Positions 34,635 through 43,800 of a stretch of 64,000 nucleotides of DNA are shown here, piece by piece; within the stretch, counting starts at the first letter, position 1; each line of letters opens with the position of its first letter. This DNA comes from Candidatus Zixiibacteriota bacterium (lineage in GTDB: Bacteria > Zixibacteria > MSB-5A5 > GN15 > PGXB01). Position numbers and translations under genes: made by a program. The notes beneath the pieces are model-generated. The model searched no databases. It saw only the letters and a list, made by a program, of their open reading frames with translations, and was not told the origin of the DNA. The stretch is from assembly GCA_900498245.1 (NCBI GenBank), contig LS998015.1, positions 765,259-829,258 on the forward strand, written 5' to 3'.

Positions 34635-36707
34635 CTATTTATTTTTCGTGGAATCGGACAGCATCTGGGTAATGCTGTTCATTCTTTTCATGATGACACC
34701 ATATTCCGGAAGGTTGTCGTTGCGGGTGAATTTCGTATAATAATCAAGAGCCTGCCGATATTGGCCCATATGTTCGGCCACCAGCCCCTTATATAGATAG
34801 GCGTAATAAGCGGCCGTGTCGCGCGCCATCATCACTTCGCAAAGACTGTCGGTTTTGGCAAATTCGTTTTTGTGATAATAATAATAGGTCAGATCGGTAA
34901 GCAAGGAGCTGTTTTTCGGGTCGACCCTCAGGCCGTCTTCAATGGTACTATAGCTTTTCTCGGGCTCATTGGTTTCGCGATAAAAGTCGGCCAGAAAATG
35001 ATACAGTTCGGGTCGATAGGGGTCCAATTTCAGGGCGATTTTGAGCTCCTTTTCCGCTTCGGGGTATTTTTTATAGTACTTATACAGGTTTCCCAGCTGC
35101 ATGCGGTAGGTAGCATTGTACGGGTTGTGGGTCACTAACTGGGAAGCGTAGGAAAAAGCATCTTCGGTTCGTTTATGGTAAAAGAGATCATTCACCAGCC
35201 GGGATTGCAGGGCATCCTGGACCTTACCGTTGATTTCCTGCTCCCGCCGGTCGGCTTCGGTATAATTGCCGACAGAAAAATAGTAGTCGCGATAGGCCAG
35301 AAGCGCCGACTCCAGTTTGGTGTCATTATATTGAAGAAAACGATCCAGATATGTCACGGTCGCCGCTGGCGTTAAATGTACGACAAACATCGGTACTGCC
35401 AGAATCAGTCCCAAGAGACAGAACTGGAATCCCGGGCGCGGCGATGATGCACTATCCTTAGAAACGCCTGCTATAACCGCATAGGCGCCCGTCAGGAGTA
35501 ATCCGACAAGGGGGAAGGCATAAAAATTGAAATCGCGGGCCATCCCGTCATTGGGATCGATTATAAAAAGGAGAATCAATTGCGAGCCGGCCAGAATGAA
35601 CAGAGCGGTGGTTACCGTATTCAACTTTGACGACATAATCATGCGGACCATGAAATACAAAAAGATCAGCCAGAGCGGGATAAGGAGAAACAGGATATTT
35701 AATAGATCAAGCAGATGTCTCGCCGAGAAAAGGGAATAGCCGGAGTCCGGCATTTTCCCCGATAGAAGCAAAATTCGATTGGCCACACCGATATCACTGC
35801 CGGCCCAAATATAAAGTACCGCTACGCCGATTACGCCTGAAAGGACCGAAATTGCCACGGCCAATTTGCCAGTTGCTTTTTCTTTGTAAAATTTCAGAAT
35901 CGATATATAAATGACGGCGGGGACGACTGCCAGGAATTGAATATTTACTATTGTTCCAAGTATGACAATCCCCCAAAGATAATAGAAGTACCTGAATGAT
36001 TTGATCCGGTGCCATTTCAAGATTATATATACAACGGCGGCTATTGCGGGCAAGAGGGGTGGAAGCGGCGATACCATGCCGAAAGAGAGGATAGAAATTC
36101 CCGAGAAGAAAGTCAGAAGAACAAAGGCGAGTCTATTGCGGAATGAATCCGATAGCAGTTCTGAAATTTTGAAAATCATCCAGATATAAATCAAACCTGA
36201 TAGAAAGGACGATATCTGATATCCCCATACCGCGGCGGCAATGGCGTCGGTCTGGATCAAACTGATAATCCGATAAAATAAATAGGGTAGGAAGGTTCCG
36301 CCGAATTCGTACCAGGGGATGACCGGAATTTCCCGCTGTGCCATATAAGCAAGGCGGAGATAGCCGCTGTCATACAAATGCGCCTGAAACCTGAAAATAA
36401 GGAATATGGCGAGAGCGGCAATCAGGAAAAGACCCCGCCCGAATATCTTTCGGGATCCATAGAGCCAATCATTGGAACCGCCCCAATATAGCCCCTGCCC
36501 CGGCCGGAAAACGATCCATGCCAGCATGGCTATGGCCATTCCCAGGAGAATTGAGTAAAGTGCCGGGGAGATGAAAGAGACCTGATTCATCCCCCAATTT
36601 ACCTTCGCGAAACCGCTCGCGAAAAATATAATCAGCAGAGTGGCTATTAGAAGAAGATAGATAATAATGTTATTTATGGATAGACGTGAATTCCGGTCGG
36701 TTTGCAT
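34635..36707 (-). CDS. Multipass membrane protein with C-terminal TPR repeats
   Basis: A 690-residue inner-membrane protein. About 12-13 hydrophobic helices fill residues 10-430, and the C-terminal 200 residues hold three to four TPR units (ATYRMQLGNLYKYYKKYPEAEKEL, ELYHFLADFYRETNEPEKSYS, YAYLYKGLVAEHMGQYRQAL). This layout is seen in GT-C-like glycosyltransferases and DUF2723-type proteins, but no GT-C Asp motif is certain, so I do not assign a reaction. A periplasmic loop after helix 3 (DSGYLRLAYMAQ) is a possible active-site loop. It starts 12 bases after the recR stop, so it is probably the last gene of the dnaX-ybaB-recR operon. No Shine-Dalgarno site is obvious. Confidence 0.7.
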   Translation of the reverse strand: MQTDRNSRLSINNIIIYLLLIATLLIIFFASGFAKVNWGMNQVSFISPALYSILLGMAIAMLAWIVFRPGQGLYWGGSNDWLYGSRKIFGRGLFLIAALAIFLIFRFQAHLYDSGYLRLAYMAQREIPVIPWYEFGGTFLPYLFYRIISLIQTDAIAAAVWGYQISSFLSGLIYIWMIFKISELLSDSFRNRLAFVLLTFFSGISILSFGMVSPLPPLLPAIAAVVYIILKWHRIKSFRYFYYLWGIVILGTIVNIQFLAVVPAVIYISILKFYKEKATGKLAVAISVLSGVIGVAVLYIWAGSDIGVANRILLLSGKMPDSGYSLFSARHLLDLLNILFLLIPLWLIFLYFMVRMIMSSKLNTVTTALFILAGSQLILLFIIDPNDGMARDFNFYAFPLVGLLLTGAYAVIAGVSKDSASSPRPGFQFCLLGLILAVPMFVVHLTPAATVTYLDRFLQYNDTKLESALLAYRDYYFSVGNYTEADRREQEINGKVQDALQSRLVNDLFYHKRTEDAFSYASQLVTHNPYNATYRMQLGNLYKYYKKYPEAEKELKIALKLDPYRPELYHFLADFYRETNEPEKSYSTIEDGLRVDPKNSSLLTDLTYYYYHKNEFAKTDSLCEVMMARDTAAYYAYLYKGLVAEHMGQYRQALDYYTKFTRNDNLPEYGVIMKRMNSITQMLSDSTKNK

Positions 36708-36719
36708 GACAGCGATATA

Positions 36720-37316
36720 TTAAATTTCCTGCCGCCCTTCGAGGGCGCGCGACAGCGTCATCCCGTCGGCGTACTCCAGATCGCTTCCGACCGGGAGCCC
36801 CCGGGCGATTCGGGTTATTTTCAGCCCCAGCGGTTTCAATATCTTGGCCAGATAAAGCGCGGTCGCTTCCCCTTCGACATTCGGGTTAGTGGCAATTATT
36901 ATCTCTCTGGTTTTATCGTTGAGGCGCGCCAGAAGTTCCTTGATTTTCAAATCATCCGGCCCGATACCGTCGAGGGGAGAAATCCTTCCGCCCAAAACAT
37001 GGTATAGTCCGTTAAATCCCTCCACTTTTTCCAGCGCCGCCAGATCCATCGCTTCTTCCACGACACAAATTATCTCCTGCTTTCTTTCCGAATCGGTGCA
37101 GATATGGCAGGGGTCGCTTTCGGATATGTTGTTGCAGATCGAGCAGAACCCGACCTTTTCTTTGACATCGCGGATGGCGTCGGCCAGATCCAGGGCCTCT
37201 TCTTTTGGGGCTTTCAGCAAATGGAAGGCGAGCCGGGCCGCCGTCTTTCGTCCGATTCCCGGCAGACGCGCCAGACTGGTGATAAGTTTCTCGACCGATT
37301 CGGCTGATTTGAACAT
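36720..37316 (-). CDS. recR: Recombination mediator protein RecR
   Basis: A 198-residue DNA-repair protein that works with RecO and RecF to load RecA on gapped DNA. Domains in order: helix-hairpin-helix (LARLPGIGRKTAARLAFHLL), a C4 zinc finger (CSICNNISESDPCHIC near residue 57), a Toprim domain (IICVVEEAMDLAALE, GGRISPLDGIGPDDL) and a C-terminal Walker B-like segment (VGSDLEYADGMTLSRAL). Length is normal. It begins 7 bases after the ybaB stop, in the same order as in Bacillus (dnaX-yaaK-recR). Confidence 0.97.
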   Translation of the reverse strand: MFKSAESVEKLITSLARLPGIGRKTAARLAFHLLKAPKEEALDLADAIRDVKEKVGFCSICNNISESDPCHICTDSERKQEIICVVEEAMDLAALEKVEGFNGLYHVLGGRISPLDGIGPDDLKIKELLARLNDKTREIIIATNPNVEGEATALYLAKILKPLGLKITRIARGLPVGSDLEYADGMTLSRALEGRQEI

Positions 37317-37323
37317 GGTTTAT

Positions 37324-37650
37324 TTAGAACGGGAGGTTCATTCCGGGAATATTCAGGCCACCGGTCAGTTCCGACATTTTTTCGGACTGCAGTTCGGCCG
37401 CTTTCTGGCGGGCCTGATTGACCGCCGCGACGATCAAATCCTGAAGCATCTCGATATCATCGGGATTAACCACTTCTTTATCGATTGTAATGCTCAAAAT
37501 ATCCTGTTTGCCGTTGGCGGTAACTTTGACCATGCCGCCGCCGGAGGTACCTTCGACTTCGGTTTTTTCCAGTTCGGCCTGAATTTCTTCCATCCGGGCC
37601 TGCATTTTCTGGAACTGCTTCATCATGTCGCCCAATCCGCCTTTACCCAT
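37324..37650 (-). CDS. Nucleoid-associated protein YbaB/EbfC family
   Basis: A 108-residue homodimeric DNA-binding protein of the YbaB/EbfC (Bacillus YaaK) family. The long helix (MMKQFQKMQARMEEIQAEL), the central sheet (VEGTSGGGMVKVTANGKQDI) and the C-terminal helix (LQDLIVAAVNQARQKAAELQ) are all as expected. It sits between dnaX (23-base gap) and recR (7-base gap), the most conserved context for this family. Confidence 0.95.
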   Translation of the reverse strand: MGKGGLGDMMKQFQKMQARMEEIQAELEKTEVEGTSGGGMVKVTANGKQDILSITIDKEVVNPDDIEMLQDLIVAAVNQARQKAAELQSEKMSELTGGLNIPGMNLPF

Positions 37651-37673
37651 CTTTCTATCTCCTATTGAAAATA

Positions 37674-39350
37674 TTATTCTTCCGCTTTTCGTTTGCCGAT
37701 TATCTCGCCATCGACCCTCTCCACCAGATTACGGAGCTTTTCGTCTTCCTGGAGAAGTTTTTCCGTATCGATTTTTTCCGGCGGCGGGACCGCTTTGGTC
37801 GGAGTAGCCGGTTTCTTATTCATATCGACTTCGAATTTTATCCGCAAATTAGTTTTGAAAAAATCGAGCAGGGTGCTGTTAATGACAGAAATATAATTCG
37901 GTTTCTCCAGAACCTGCTTCGATGTTCCCCCGGCGTTGTGAAAAACCGCCGTGATGACATTATCTTTTACTTCCCGCACTTCGGACATCGCCAGAAGCGC
38001 CGCGAGCATGGCATTCTGAGCCTTGAGACACTCGATGAACCTGGGCCAGGAGGTCTGGACGATCGGCAGATTGACCGCCCGCACGGTCACGCCGGGCGTC
38101 ACTTCGGTCGGCATTGGCGGTTTTTCCGGGAAGAGCGAAGGGGATTCCTCGGATGCCGATGGTGACGGAGCCGAAGCGCCGAACAGATCCGAATTGATGC
38201 TGTCAGGCAAATCTTCCGACGGTCCGGCCAGATGCGCCAGGATCTCTTCGAACGATACGGTCGATTCCAGACTGGAAAGGCGCAGGGTGGTGGTTTCGAG
38301 AAGGAGTCGCGGGTTAATGCCGTTTTTCAGGTCGAGGGTCATCTCGGTCAGGACTTTTATTATCCGAAGAATATCGCCGGTGGTGAAATAATCGACCTGC
38401 TTTTTGAAACTTTCCAGTTCGGAGTCGGACAATTCGAGAATCTTTTCCGGTGCAACGGCATTTTGCATGACGAGGATAGTCCGAAAATGCTCGATTAACC
38501 CGGAACAGAATTCCGGGACTTCCACACCGGCGTCGATCAATTCTTTCACCAGCGCCAGTCCCCCGGCGTGATCTTTGGCCGCGACGGTATCGATATATTT
38601 GAAATATAACTGCCGGTCGACCAGCCCGAGAGCGTCGATAACATTCCGGGCGGTGATTTTCTCGCCCGAAAAGGCGGAAAGTTGATCGAGAAGCGAGAGG
38701 GCATCGCGCACCGCGCCGTCGGCTTTACGGGCCAGGATGAACAGAGCGTCATCATCAATTTCTATTTTTTCGGCTTCGGCGATTTTCCGGAGATGAGTTG
38801 TCAAGTCGGCGACATTGACCCGGCGAAAATCATACCGCTGGGTGCGAGAGCGGATGGTCTCCGGCACTTTAAACGGCTCGGTGGTGGCGAAAATAAATAC
38901 GACATGAGCGGGCGGCTCTTCGAGTGTCTTGAGAAGCGCATCGAACGCTGAGCCGGAGAGGCGATGCACCTCGTCGATAATATAAATCCGTTTTTTCCCC
39001 GAGGTCGGCAGATAGCGGACATTTTCCCGGAGGGTGCGGATATCATCGACTCCGGTGTTGGAGGCGGCGTCGATCTCGAGGACATCGAGCGAGGAACCGG
39101 CGATAATTTCCTGACAGGCCGGGCACTGGTCACAGGGAGTGGGAGTAGGGCCGTTGACGCAATTGAAAGCCTTGGCGAGGATGCGGGCGGTGGTGGTTTT
39201 GCCGGTCCCCCGCGGGCCGGTAAAAAGGTACCCTGAGGAGAGGCGTCCCGAGGCAAGGCCATTTTTCAGGGTTCGCGTGACATGCTCCTGCGCCACGACA
39301 TCGTCGAACTGCTGGGGCCGGTATTTTCTGGCCAGAACCTGATAACTCAT
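37674..39350 (-). CDS. dnaX: DNA polymerase III subunit gamma/tau
   Basis: The 558-residue clamp-loader ATPase. Visible motifs: Walker A (TGPRGTGKTTTARIL, about residues 44-58), a C4 zinc module (CVNG...CDQCPAC), Walker B (YIIDEVHRLS), sensor 1 (VFIFATTEPFKVP) and the SRC motif (TIRSRTQRYDF). The C-terminal third is a Ser/Pro-rich linker followed by a tau-like domain. I found no clear slippery heptamer that would produce a short gamma form. It begins 16 bases after the 3' end of the SRP RNA. Confidence 0.96.
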   Translation of the reverse strand: MSYQVLARKYRPQQFDDVVAQEHVTRTLKNGLASGRLSSGYLFTGPRGTGKTTTARILAKAFNCVNGPTPTPCDQCPACQEIIAGSSLDVLEIDAASNTGVDDIRTLRENVRYLPTSGKKRIYIIDEVHRLSGSAFDALLKTLEEPPAHVVFIFATTEPFKVPETIRSRTQRYDFRRVNVADLTTHLRKIAEAEKIEIDDDALFILARKADGAVRDALSLLDQLSAFSGEKITARNVIDALGLVDRQLYFKYIDTVAAKDHAGGLALVKELIDAGVEVPEFCSGLIEHFRTILVMQNAVAPEKILELSDSELESFKKQVDYFTTGDILRIIKVLTEMTLDLKNGINPRLLLETTTLRLSSLESTVSFEEILAHLAGPSEDLPDSINSDLFGASAPSPSASEESPSLFPEKPPMPTEVTPGVTVRAVNLPIVQTSWPRFIECLKAQNAMLAALLAMSEVREVKDNVITAVFHNAGGTSKQVLEKPNYISVINSTLLDFFKTNLRIKFEVDMNKKPATPTKAVPPPEKIDTEKLLQEDEKLRNLVERVDGEIIGKRKAEE

Positions 39351-39365
39351 CGGATTATTTTATTT

Positions 39366-39638
39366 ATGGTGTGCACCCACCATTGTCCCTCCAGTTCAAG
39401 GTTTCCAAAGTAGCCGGCTCCAGTCCGGCGATCCCGCAACACATACCGAGCATCACCTACCGTTGCTACCTTCCGGTCCTGGCGGGATTCGGTGCGTCGC
39501 CATTGTACAGGGCCTGACCTTCGACGCCGCTTGCTTTATCGACACAAAAAATGGTTCGGTCCGCTGGTGGGATTCGACCCCGGTGGAGCGGATTCCGGGC
39601 TACAGGGCGCCGCTACTTCCCCGTCTAGCACACCGATT
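39366..39638 (-). ncRNA. Large bacterial signal recognition particle RNA (with Alu domain)
   Basis: RNA scaffold of the signal recognition particle, which binds Ffh to target proteins to the membrane. Read on the minus strand, the 3' half holds the S-domain tip CAGGACCGGAAGGTAGCA (GGAA tetraloop; plus-strand 39465-39482). The 5' half holds an Alu domain: GTGCTAGACGGGGAAGTAGCGGCGCCCTGTAGCC and AATCCGCT, very like the Bacillus scRNA. The ends pair as GGTGTGC (39628-39634) with GCACACC (39368-39374). The length, about 272 bases, matches the large class rather than the 4.5S class. It sits between tRNA-Ala and dnaX, as in Bacillus (scr-dnaX-yaaK-recR). Exact ends are estimates. Confidence 0.92.
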
Positions 39639-39649
39639 TATAAGTCTCC

Positions 39650-39719
39650 CGGCGGTTCTGCCATTATTGTGCGCGGCAGATTTCCTATCTGCCCGTACGC
39701 CAATAACTTGCAACCGCCG
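39650..39719. other. Long imperfect hairpin between tRNA-Ala and SRP RNA
   Basis: Nested inverted repeats: CGGCGGTT/AACCGCCG (8 bp, outer), TTATTG/CAATAA (6 bp), GCG/CGC (3 bp) and GGCAGAT/ATCTGCC (7 bp) with a 5-base loop. On the minus strand it would lie in a transcript running from the tRNA into the SRP RNA. It may be a processing stem or an independent structured RNA. I know no family that matches. Confidence 0.55.
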
Positions 39720-39729
39720 AAATTTTAAA

Positions 39730-39802
39730 TGGAGCAGAGCGGATTCGAACCGCCGACCCCCACGTTGCGAACGTGGTGCTCTCCCAGCTGAGCTACTGCC
39801 CC
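39730..39802 (-). tRNA. tRNA-Ala (anticodon CGC)
   Basis: A complete 73-base cloverleaf on the minus strand: acceptor stem GGGGCAG/CTGCTCC with the G3-U70 pair that identifies alanine tRNAs, D arm GCTC-AGCTGGGA-GAGC, anticodon stem CCACG/CGTGG with loop TTCGCAA (anticodon CGC, codon GCG), T arm with TTCGAAT, and discriminator A. The 3' CCA is not encoded, so it is added after transcription. Confidence 0.97.
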
Positions 39803-39979
39803 AAATTTTTCGCATGTTTTTGGCCGGTCTGGGCGGCCACCCCGTTTTAGAGGGGCTATATATTTAACAAAAAATGGTGCGAAAAGCAAGGGGAAAGGGG
39901 GGAGGGGGCATTTCATTTTAAACACCGACGAGGCCAGGACGTTCTTAATATAGGGGCGTCTTGCGAAGGATTAATTCAG

Positions 39980-41845
39980 ATGTGGATAATGGGACGAAAA
40001 TACGTTGAATCCCGGAGAAATGCGACTCATAGCCATATTAAGGTGGCCAATAACCGCGTCGCCGCTGCTCTATTAATATTGGCGACTTTGGTTACTCCGT
40101 TACTTCATGCAGGTCGACCGCATGAGATGCGAAACGACAATGATGAAATGACAATCAATTCCCAACCGGTCAAAAATCGAGATTTCATCGATCTGATGAC
40201 GCCTGCGAAATCCCGCTTTCTGAAGGAATTATACAGCCAATACCCTGATCCGAATGATGAAGAAAGGGCTTTTCATGTCTCAATGCTCCGGCTTTTCTAT
40301 GACGAGTTGACTTTCTCCGAGATAAAAGACTCTCGATTGGTGGTGCTATTCATGAAATTGCTTGACTGCCGTCTCGCGGATAGCGTGAGTATCAATAAAA
40401 TTTATGATGAAGTATTTATCCGGTTCGGAAGTGGTTTGGGCCTTGGCGATTTCCGTCGCGAGATCAAAGAACGGGTGCGAACGGCATTAGGTATTCGCCG
40501 CGATTTCCATGAGTGGACAAAACAGCCTATTCTTGGTATTGGCGATCTCGCCTATCATATCCTCAAGTTGGGAATAAATCTTGAAATTGAAGCATTCGGG
40601 ACCGAAAAAATAATACACCCCGATGACTCGATAAGAGTAAAGACAGTTGACGTAGAGACCTTTGGCGAGAACTTTATCGTTCTATATTTTCACAGCAATA
40701 ATATGCGAATCAAATATATAAAGGACAGTATCCTGGGATATTATAAGGCCAATGAAGTTCTTGTCAGAGGGCCATATGATTCCCCGATCGAAGCCGCAAC
40801 AAGGGCCGCCGAGATCATAGGCGGCGAGCGGGAACCTCATTATAGTGAAAAATTCGCCCCGAGTTCTGTGGCTCAAATAATGGAGAAAGTGACCGGAGTT
40901 GTGGAAATAGCAGGTCCGCCCCTGTTACGAAGTGTGCGTTTATATCCCTTTGTTTTTCCTTTCCCCGGTGAATGGGATAGGAGTGCGAATTTGGAGGAGC
41001 AAGCCTGGGACGCCTACGGTGGTGGGGTGGATATTTATGGATCCCTGGATGAATTGGTCGCCCTTGATAGTGCCGATTACAGAATTGAAATTCTTATTAC
41101 AAATTTGAGTGATACCTTGTTTCGGGAATGCTTGAGTCGAGAAGTGGGAGTACCCGGTGGAACATCCTCAGAAGGATTTCACCAACGTTACTTTTGCGGA
41201 ATATTTCATCGCCAGAGTGCGGGTCGCGCCGATTCGGGCTCCTATTCTCTCGGCTGGAAGTTTGTCGATATTAGAAGCGGAAAAGAAACGAAGGCTGTTG
41301 ATGTGATTGCACTACCGAGCGCCATAAACGGTATCCCTCATTTTACGGCGATGATAGTAAGCGAAAACCAGGATGATTTAAATCTCGATGCCGGCAATCC
41401 GTATCGGGATATTCCCAATTTTGCACCGCCCAAGAAATGGAAAAATGAGGTCAAATTATGGTTCCCGGTTAAGGGACTACAAGAGGATGATCGGGGTCGC
41501 TTTGCCGGGAATGTCGATGTTATATTGAACAAACATAACCAAAGACAAACCAGTCGGGCCGGAATTATTCGCGAAAGCATGCGATATAGTTATGACGAGG
41601 ACAATCTTGAATTGACTCAGGAACCGAATCTATCAACATTGAAGAAAAAGCCCGATGGCTTTATCGGTACATATGAAATAATCAAATCCGGGCCGAACGG
41701 TTTCTGCACGATTGATATCCCTTTGAATGGGGTGAAAGCGGGAGACTATGATGTTTCCCTATTTGTTACGACAATGGACCCTGCGACAAATAAACGTCGT
41801 CTTATAAGTACCGCCTCATTGGAATACCTCCGCGCGGGCAAATAA
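39980..41845 (+). CDS. Uncharacterised exported protein
   Basis: A 621-residue protein with a long N-region and a hydrophobic export segment (about 31-45, VAAALLILATLVTPLLHA). The start at ATG 39980 has GAAGGA 9 bases upstream. Residues 60-300 look mainly helical (FLKELYSQYPDP, FHVSMLRLFYDELTFSEI); the C-terminal half is beta-rich, with SYSLGWKFVDIRSGKETKAVDVIALP near residue 420, resembling the beta domains seen in GWxTD-type proteins of related bacteria, though the GWxTD motif itself is absent. I do not recognise the family and assign no function. It has its own upstream region and is not obviously in an operon. Confidence 0.65.
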   Translation: MWIMGRKYVESRRNATHSHIKVANNRVAAALLILATLVTPLLHAGRPHEMRNDNDEMTINSQPVKNRDFIDLMTPAKSRFLKELYSQYPDPNDEERAFHVSMLRLFYDELTFSEIKDSRLVVLFMKLLDCRLADSVSINKIYDEVFIRFGSGLGLGDFRREIKERVRTALGIRRDFHEWTKQPILGIGDLAYHILKLGINLEIEAFGTEKIIHPDDSIRVKTVDVETFGENFIVLYFHSNNMRIKYIKDSILGYYKANEVLVRGPYDSPIEAATRAAEIIGGEREPHYSEKFAPSSVAQIMEKVTGVVEIAGPPLLRSVRLYPFVFPFPGEWDRSANLEEQAWDAYGGGVDIYGSLDELVALDSADYRIEILITNLSDTLFRECLSREVGVPGGTSSEGFHQRYFCGIFHRQSAGRADSGSYSLGWKFVDIRSGKETKAVDVIALPSAINGIPHFTAMIVSENQDDLNLDAGNPYRDIPNFAPPKKWKNEVKLWFPVKGLQEDDRGRFAGNVDVILNKHNQRQTSRAGIIRESMRYSYDEDNLELTQEPNLSTLKKKPDGFIGTYEIIKSGPNGFCTIDIPLNGVKAGDYDVSLFVTTMDPATNKRRLISTASLEYLRAGK

Positions 41846-41861
41846 TCGCAATTGAAATGAT

Positions 41862-41906
41862 GTCGAAATCGCGCCCCGGTAGGGGCCGGGACTCAGGGGT
41901 TTCGAC
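41862..41906. repeat. Inverted repeat with inner GC-rich hairpin
   Basis: GTCGAAA (41862-41868) pairs with TTTCGAC (41900-41906); the interval has CCCCGG...CCGGG. A T-run (CTTTTTTT) follows about 10 bases later, so it may end transcription of the preceding gene, or be a REP-like element. Confidence 0.4.
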
Positions 41907-41994
41907 CTATATTGACTTTTTTTGCGGCTTAAGGAACCCCTTCTCCTTCGCAATAACAAGGGCCCCGAGACATGCTATTTAAAACAATGGAATT

Positions 41995-43362
41995 TTACAA
42001 TAATGATTTATACTCATTAATGCGTTCGGTAATAGTCTCGATTTTATTTTCGGAATCGAAATACTCTTGTGATCGGGACGACACGTCAGTGACGTCGAAA
42101 ATTCGTCCATCCCGGAATTCCACCTCAAGAAGAAATTGCATATTTACGTCATTTTCAAAAGAATTGAAATGATGATATTTGCGATCAATAAACCAACCTG
42201 CTCCCCATGTCCCCAGTCCCCTCAGGCCCATCATAAAATAATCGTGAAGTTCGCCTTCAACCATATCTGTACCGGAATGAGCATCTCTAAATCGGGCCAA
42301 TATTGCATAATCTTTGGCGATAATATGATCCATTTCATGCTTCCACTCTCCACTAATGTCAAACTGCGATCTCTGTACTCGTAGATATGCCGCCAATGGG
42401 GACTTGACACATATGAATTCATGCTTCTTTTTGTGAGAGCACCATTTTATGATCGAATTTTGGGGCTCGTCTCCGGGAATCAGTTGAAATCGCGCCTCGG
42501 AAGAATAATGTCTCAATTGGGCGATGCCAGAATGATTCCTGAGGCATATCCAAAATCTATTCATGAATTTAATGTCGGATGGTATACTGGCGCTGTTGTA
42601 AATACGGAAATCACTAAAGCCGATAAGTCTAAGGGTTTTCTCAATTTTCTGAAGACCTTTGAAATCCTCGAATACTATATTTGGTTCTAGGCGATTTAAC
42701 CAAATCTGAGAATCGTCGCGAGAGCCCATATAGGATCTATCCATTGAGGGATAAATAATAGCCAATTTTGGCGAAGTCGGCCTTTCCGGTATTCCAAAAT
42801 TGTAAAATTTGCCAACAGATATATGTTTTTTGGTGGAAAGTCTGTAATTCAAAATCGTCTTATACAAATCATGCACAAGCATTTCCCGAAATTGTGTAGG
42901 TGATTTATAACGCATATAGAAGACGCCCTTTTCTTCAAGCTCCTTCCTGAATTTAGTAACGCTTTTTTCTTGAGGTCCTCTGTCTATATTTGGCTTTAGG
43001 TCGCGAAAGTATGATAGAAAAGTAATTTTCTTTTCGCGCTGGAGAACCTTCAACGCTATTTCAACTTCCCTTTCTGTGTTCGATTTGGCAAAACCCGGCT
43101 CTTTTGAGCCATAGCGCTTCCAAAGGATAAGAATAAAAATATGGCATTTGCGCAAATGGTCATTTAACATGTCCTGAATGCGTTGATCAGGCAATTGCGT
43201 CGTTTTGGGAACGAAATCATTCCAATCTACTGGATCCAGATTTATGCCAAGGTTTTCTTTACAGGCATTGCCGACTTGATGAATAATTTCTTTAGCGATC
43301 GCACGCTCGTTGGATACATCGCCCGGCGATGATAGAAAAACTTTTAGCGAATCATATATCAT
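41995..43362 (-). CDS. DUF4062/TIR-like N-terminal domain protein with unknown C-terminal domain (possible defence gene)
   Basis: A 455-residue cytoplasmic protein in an AT-rich patch. Residues 5-130 open with KVFLSSPGDVSNERAIAKEII, the signature of DUF4062/TIR-like domains that occur at the N-terminus of many STAND and other anti-phage proteins, and continue with HIFILILWKRYGS (a central strand). The C-terminal 270 residues are unfamiliar: LAIIYPSMDRSYMGSRDD, FWICLRNHSGIAQLRHYS (similar wording to a sensor lobe), and MGLRGLGTWGAGWFIDRKYHHF near residue 380, which looks conserved. No NACHT/P-loop motif is present. AAGGAG lies 8 bases before the ATG. It is a lone gene with about 430 empty bases upstream. 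A defence or signalling role is inferred from the N-terminal domain only. Confidence 0.7.
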   Translation of the reverse strand: MIYDSLKVFLSSPGDVSNERAIAKEIIHQVGNACKENLGINLDPVDWNDFVPKTTQLPDQRIQDMLNDHLRKCHIFILILWKRYGSKEPGFAKSNTEREVEIALKVLQREKKITFLSYFRDLKPNIDRGPQEKSVTKFRKELEEKGVFYMRYKSPTQFREMLVHDLYKTILNYRLSTKKHISVGKFYNFGIPERPTSPKLAIIYPSMDRSYMGSRDDSQIWLNRLEPNIVFEDFKGLQKIEKTLRLIGFSDFRIYNSASIPSDIKFMNRFWICLRNHSGIAQLRHYSSEARFQLIPGDEPQNSIIKWCSHKKKHEFICVKSPLAAYLRVQRSQFDISGEWKHEMDHIIAKDYAILARFRDAHSGTDMVEGELHDYFMMGLRGLGTWGAGWFIDRKYHHFNSFENDVNMQFLLEVEFRDGRIFDVTDVSSRSQEYFDSENKIETITERINEYKSLL

Positions 43363-43800
43363 TTGAATTGCTCCTTTGTCTCACAAATGGATGATCTATT
43401 TGCGATACTCCTAATTTATGTGCTAACGAGCATAATTTACATTCAGTGACGATTCCTTCTCATTTTGGGAAATACGGGAAGCACTTTCGCATATCCAATA
43501 GCATACCATATTGCCATTGCATATCCTGGATTGAATGAAATTGAAAATGCCCAATGGTAACATGGTGCAAGCAGGCTGTCAGTACCGTTGGCGCGAAAAT
43601 TATCGCTTGATAACCAGCTAAAGACGCATACCTCACAACAACATAAATTCTAGTCTCATCTCCTCCATTTAAGTAAATTCACAAATTTCGAAAAGTCAAT
43701 GAGGAATTTATCGCTCCGGGGAAAAAACTCGTCCAGCGAAAAAGCACTTTTATTCATGCCGTCAGAAAGTCCCAGTTGATATTAGATGTTCAAACCGATT
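43363..43800. other. AT-rich intergenic region
   Basis: About 440 bases between two minus-strand genes with no convincing gene, RNA or hairpin. It holds the Shine-Dalgarno site of the DUF4062-like gene at its left edge; nothing else was recognised. Confidence 0.5.

Noticed and set aside
39463..39867. Open frames across the SRP RNA and tRNA region
   Set aside because: They read through the RNA genes on the opposite strand (for example the C-terminal part of one is the tRNA sequence translated) and have no family match.
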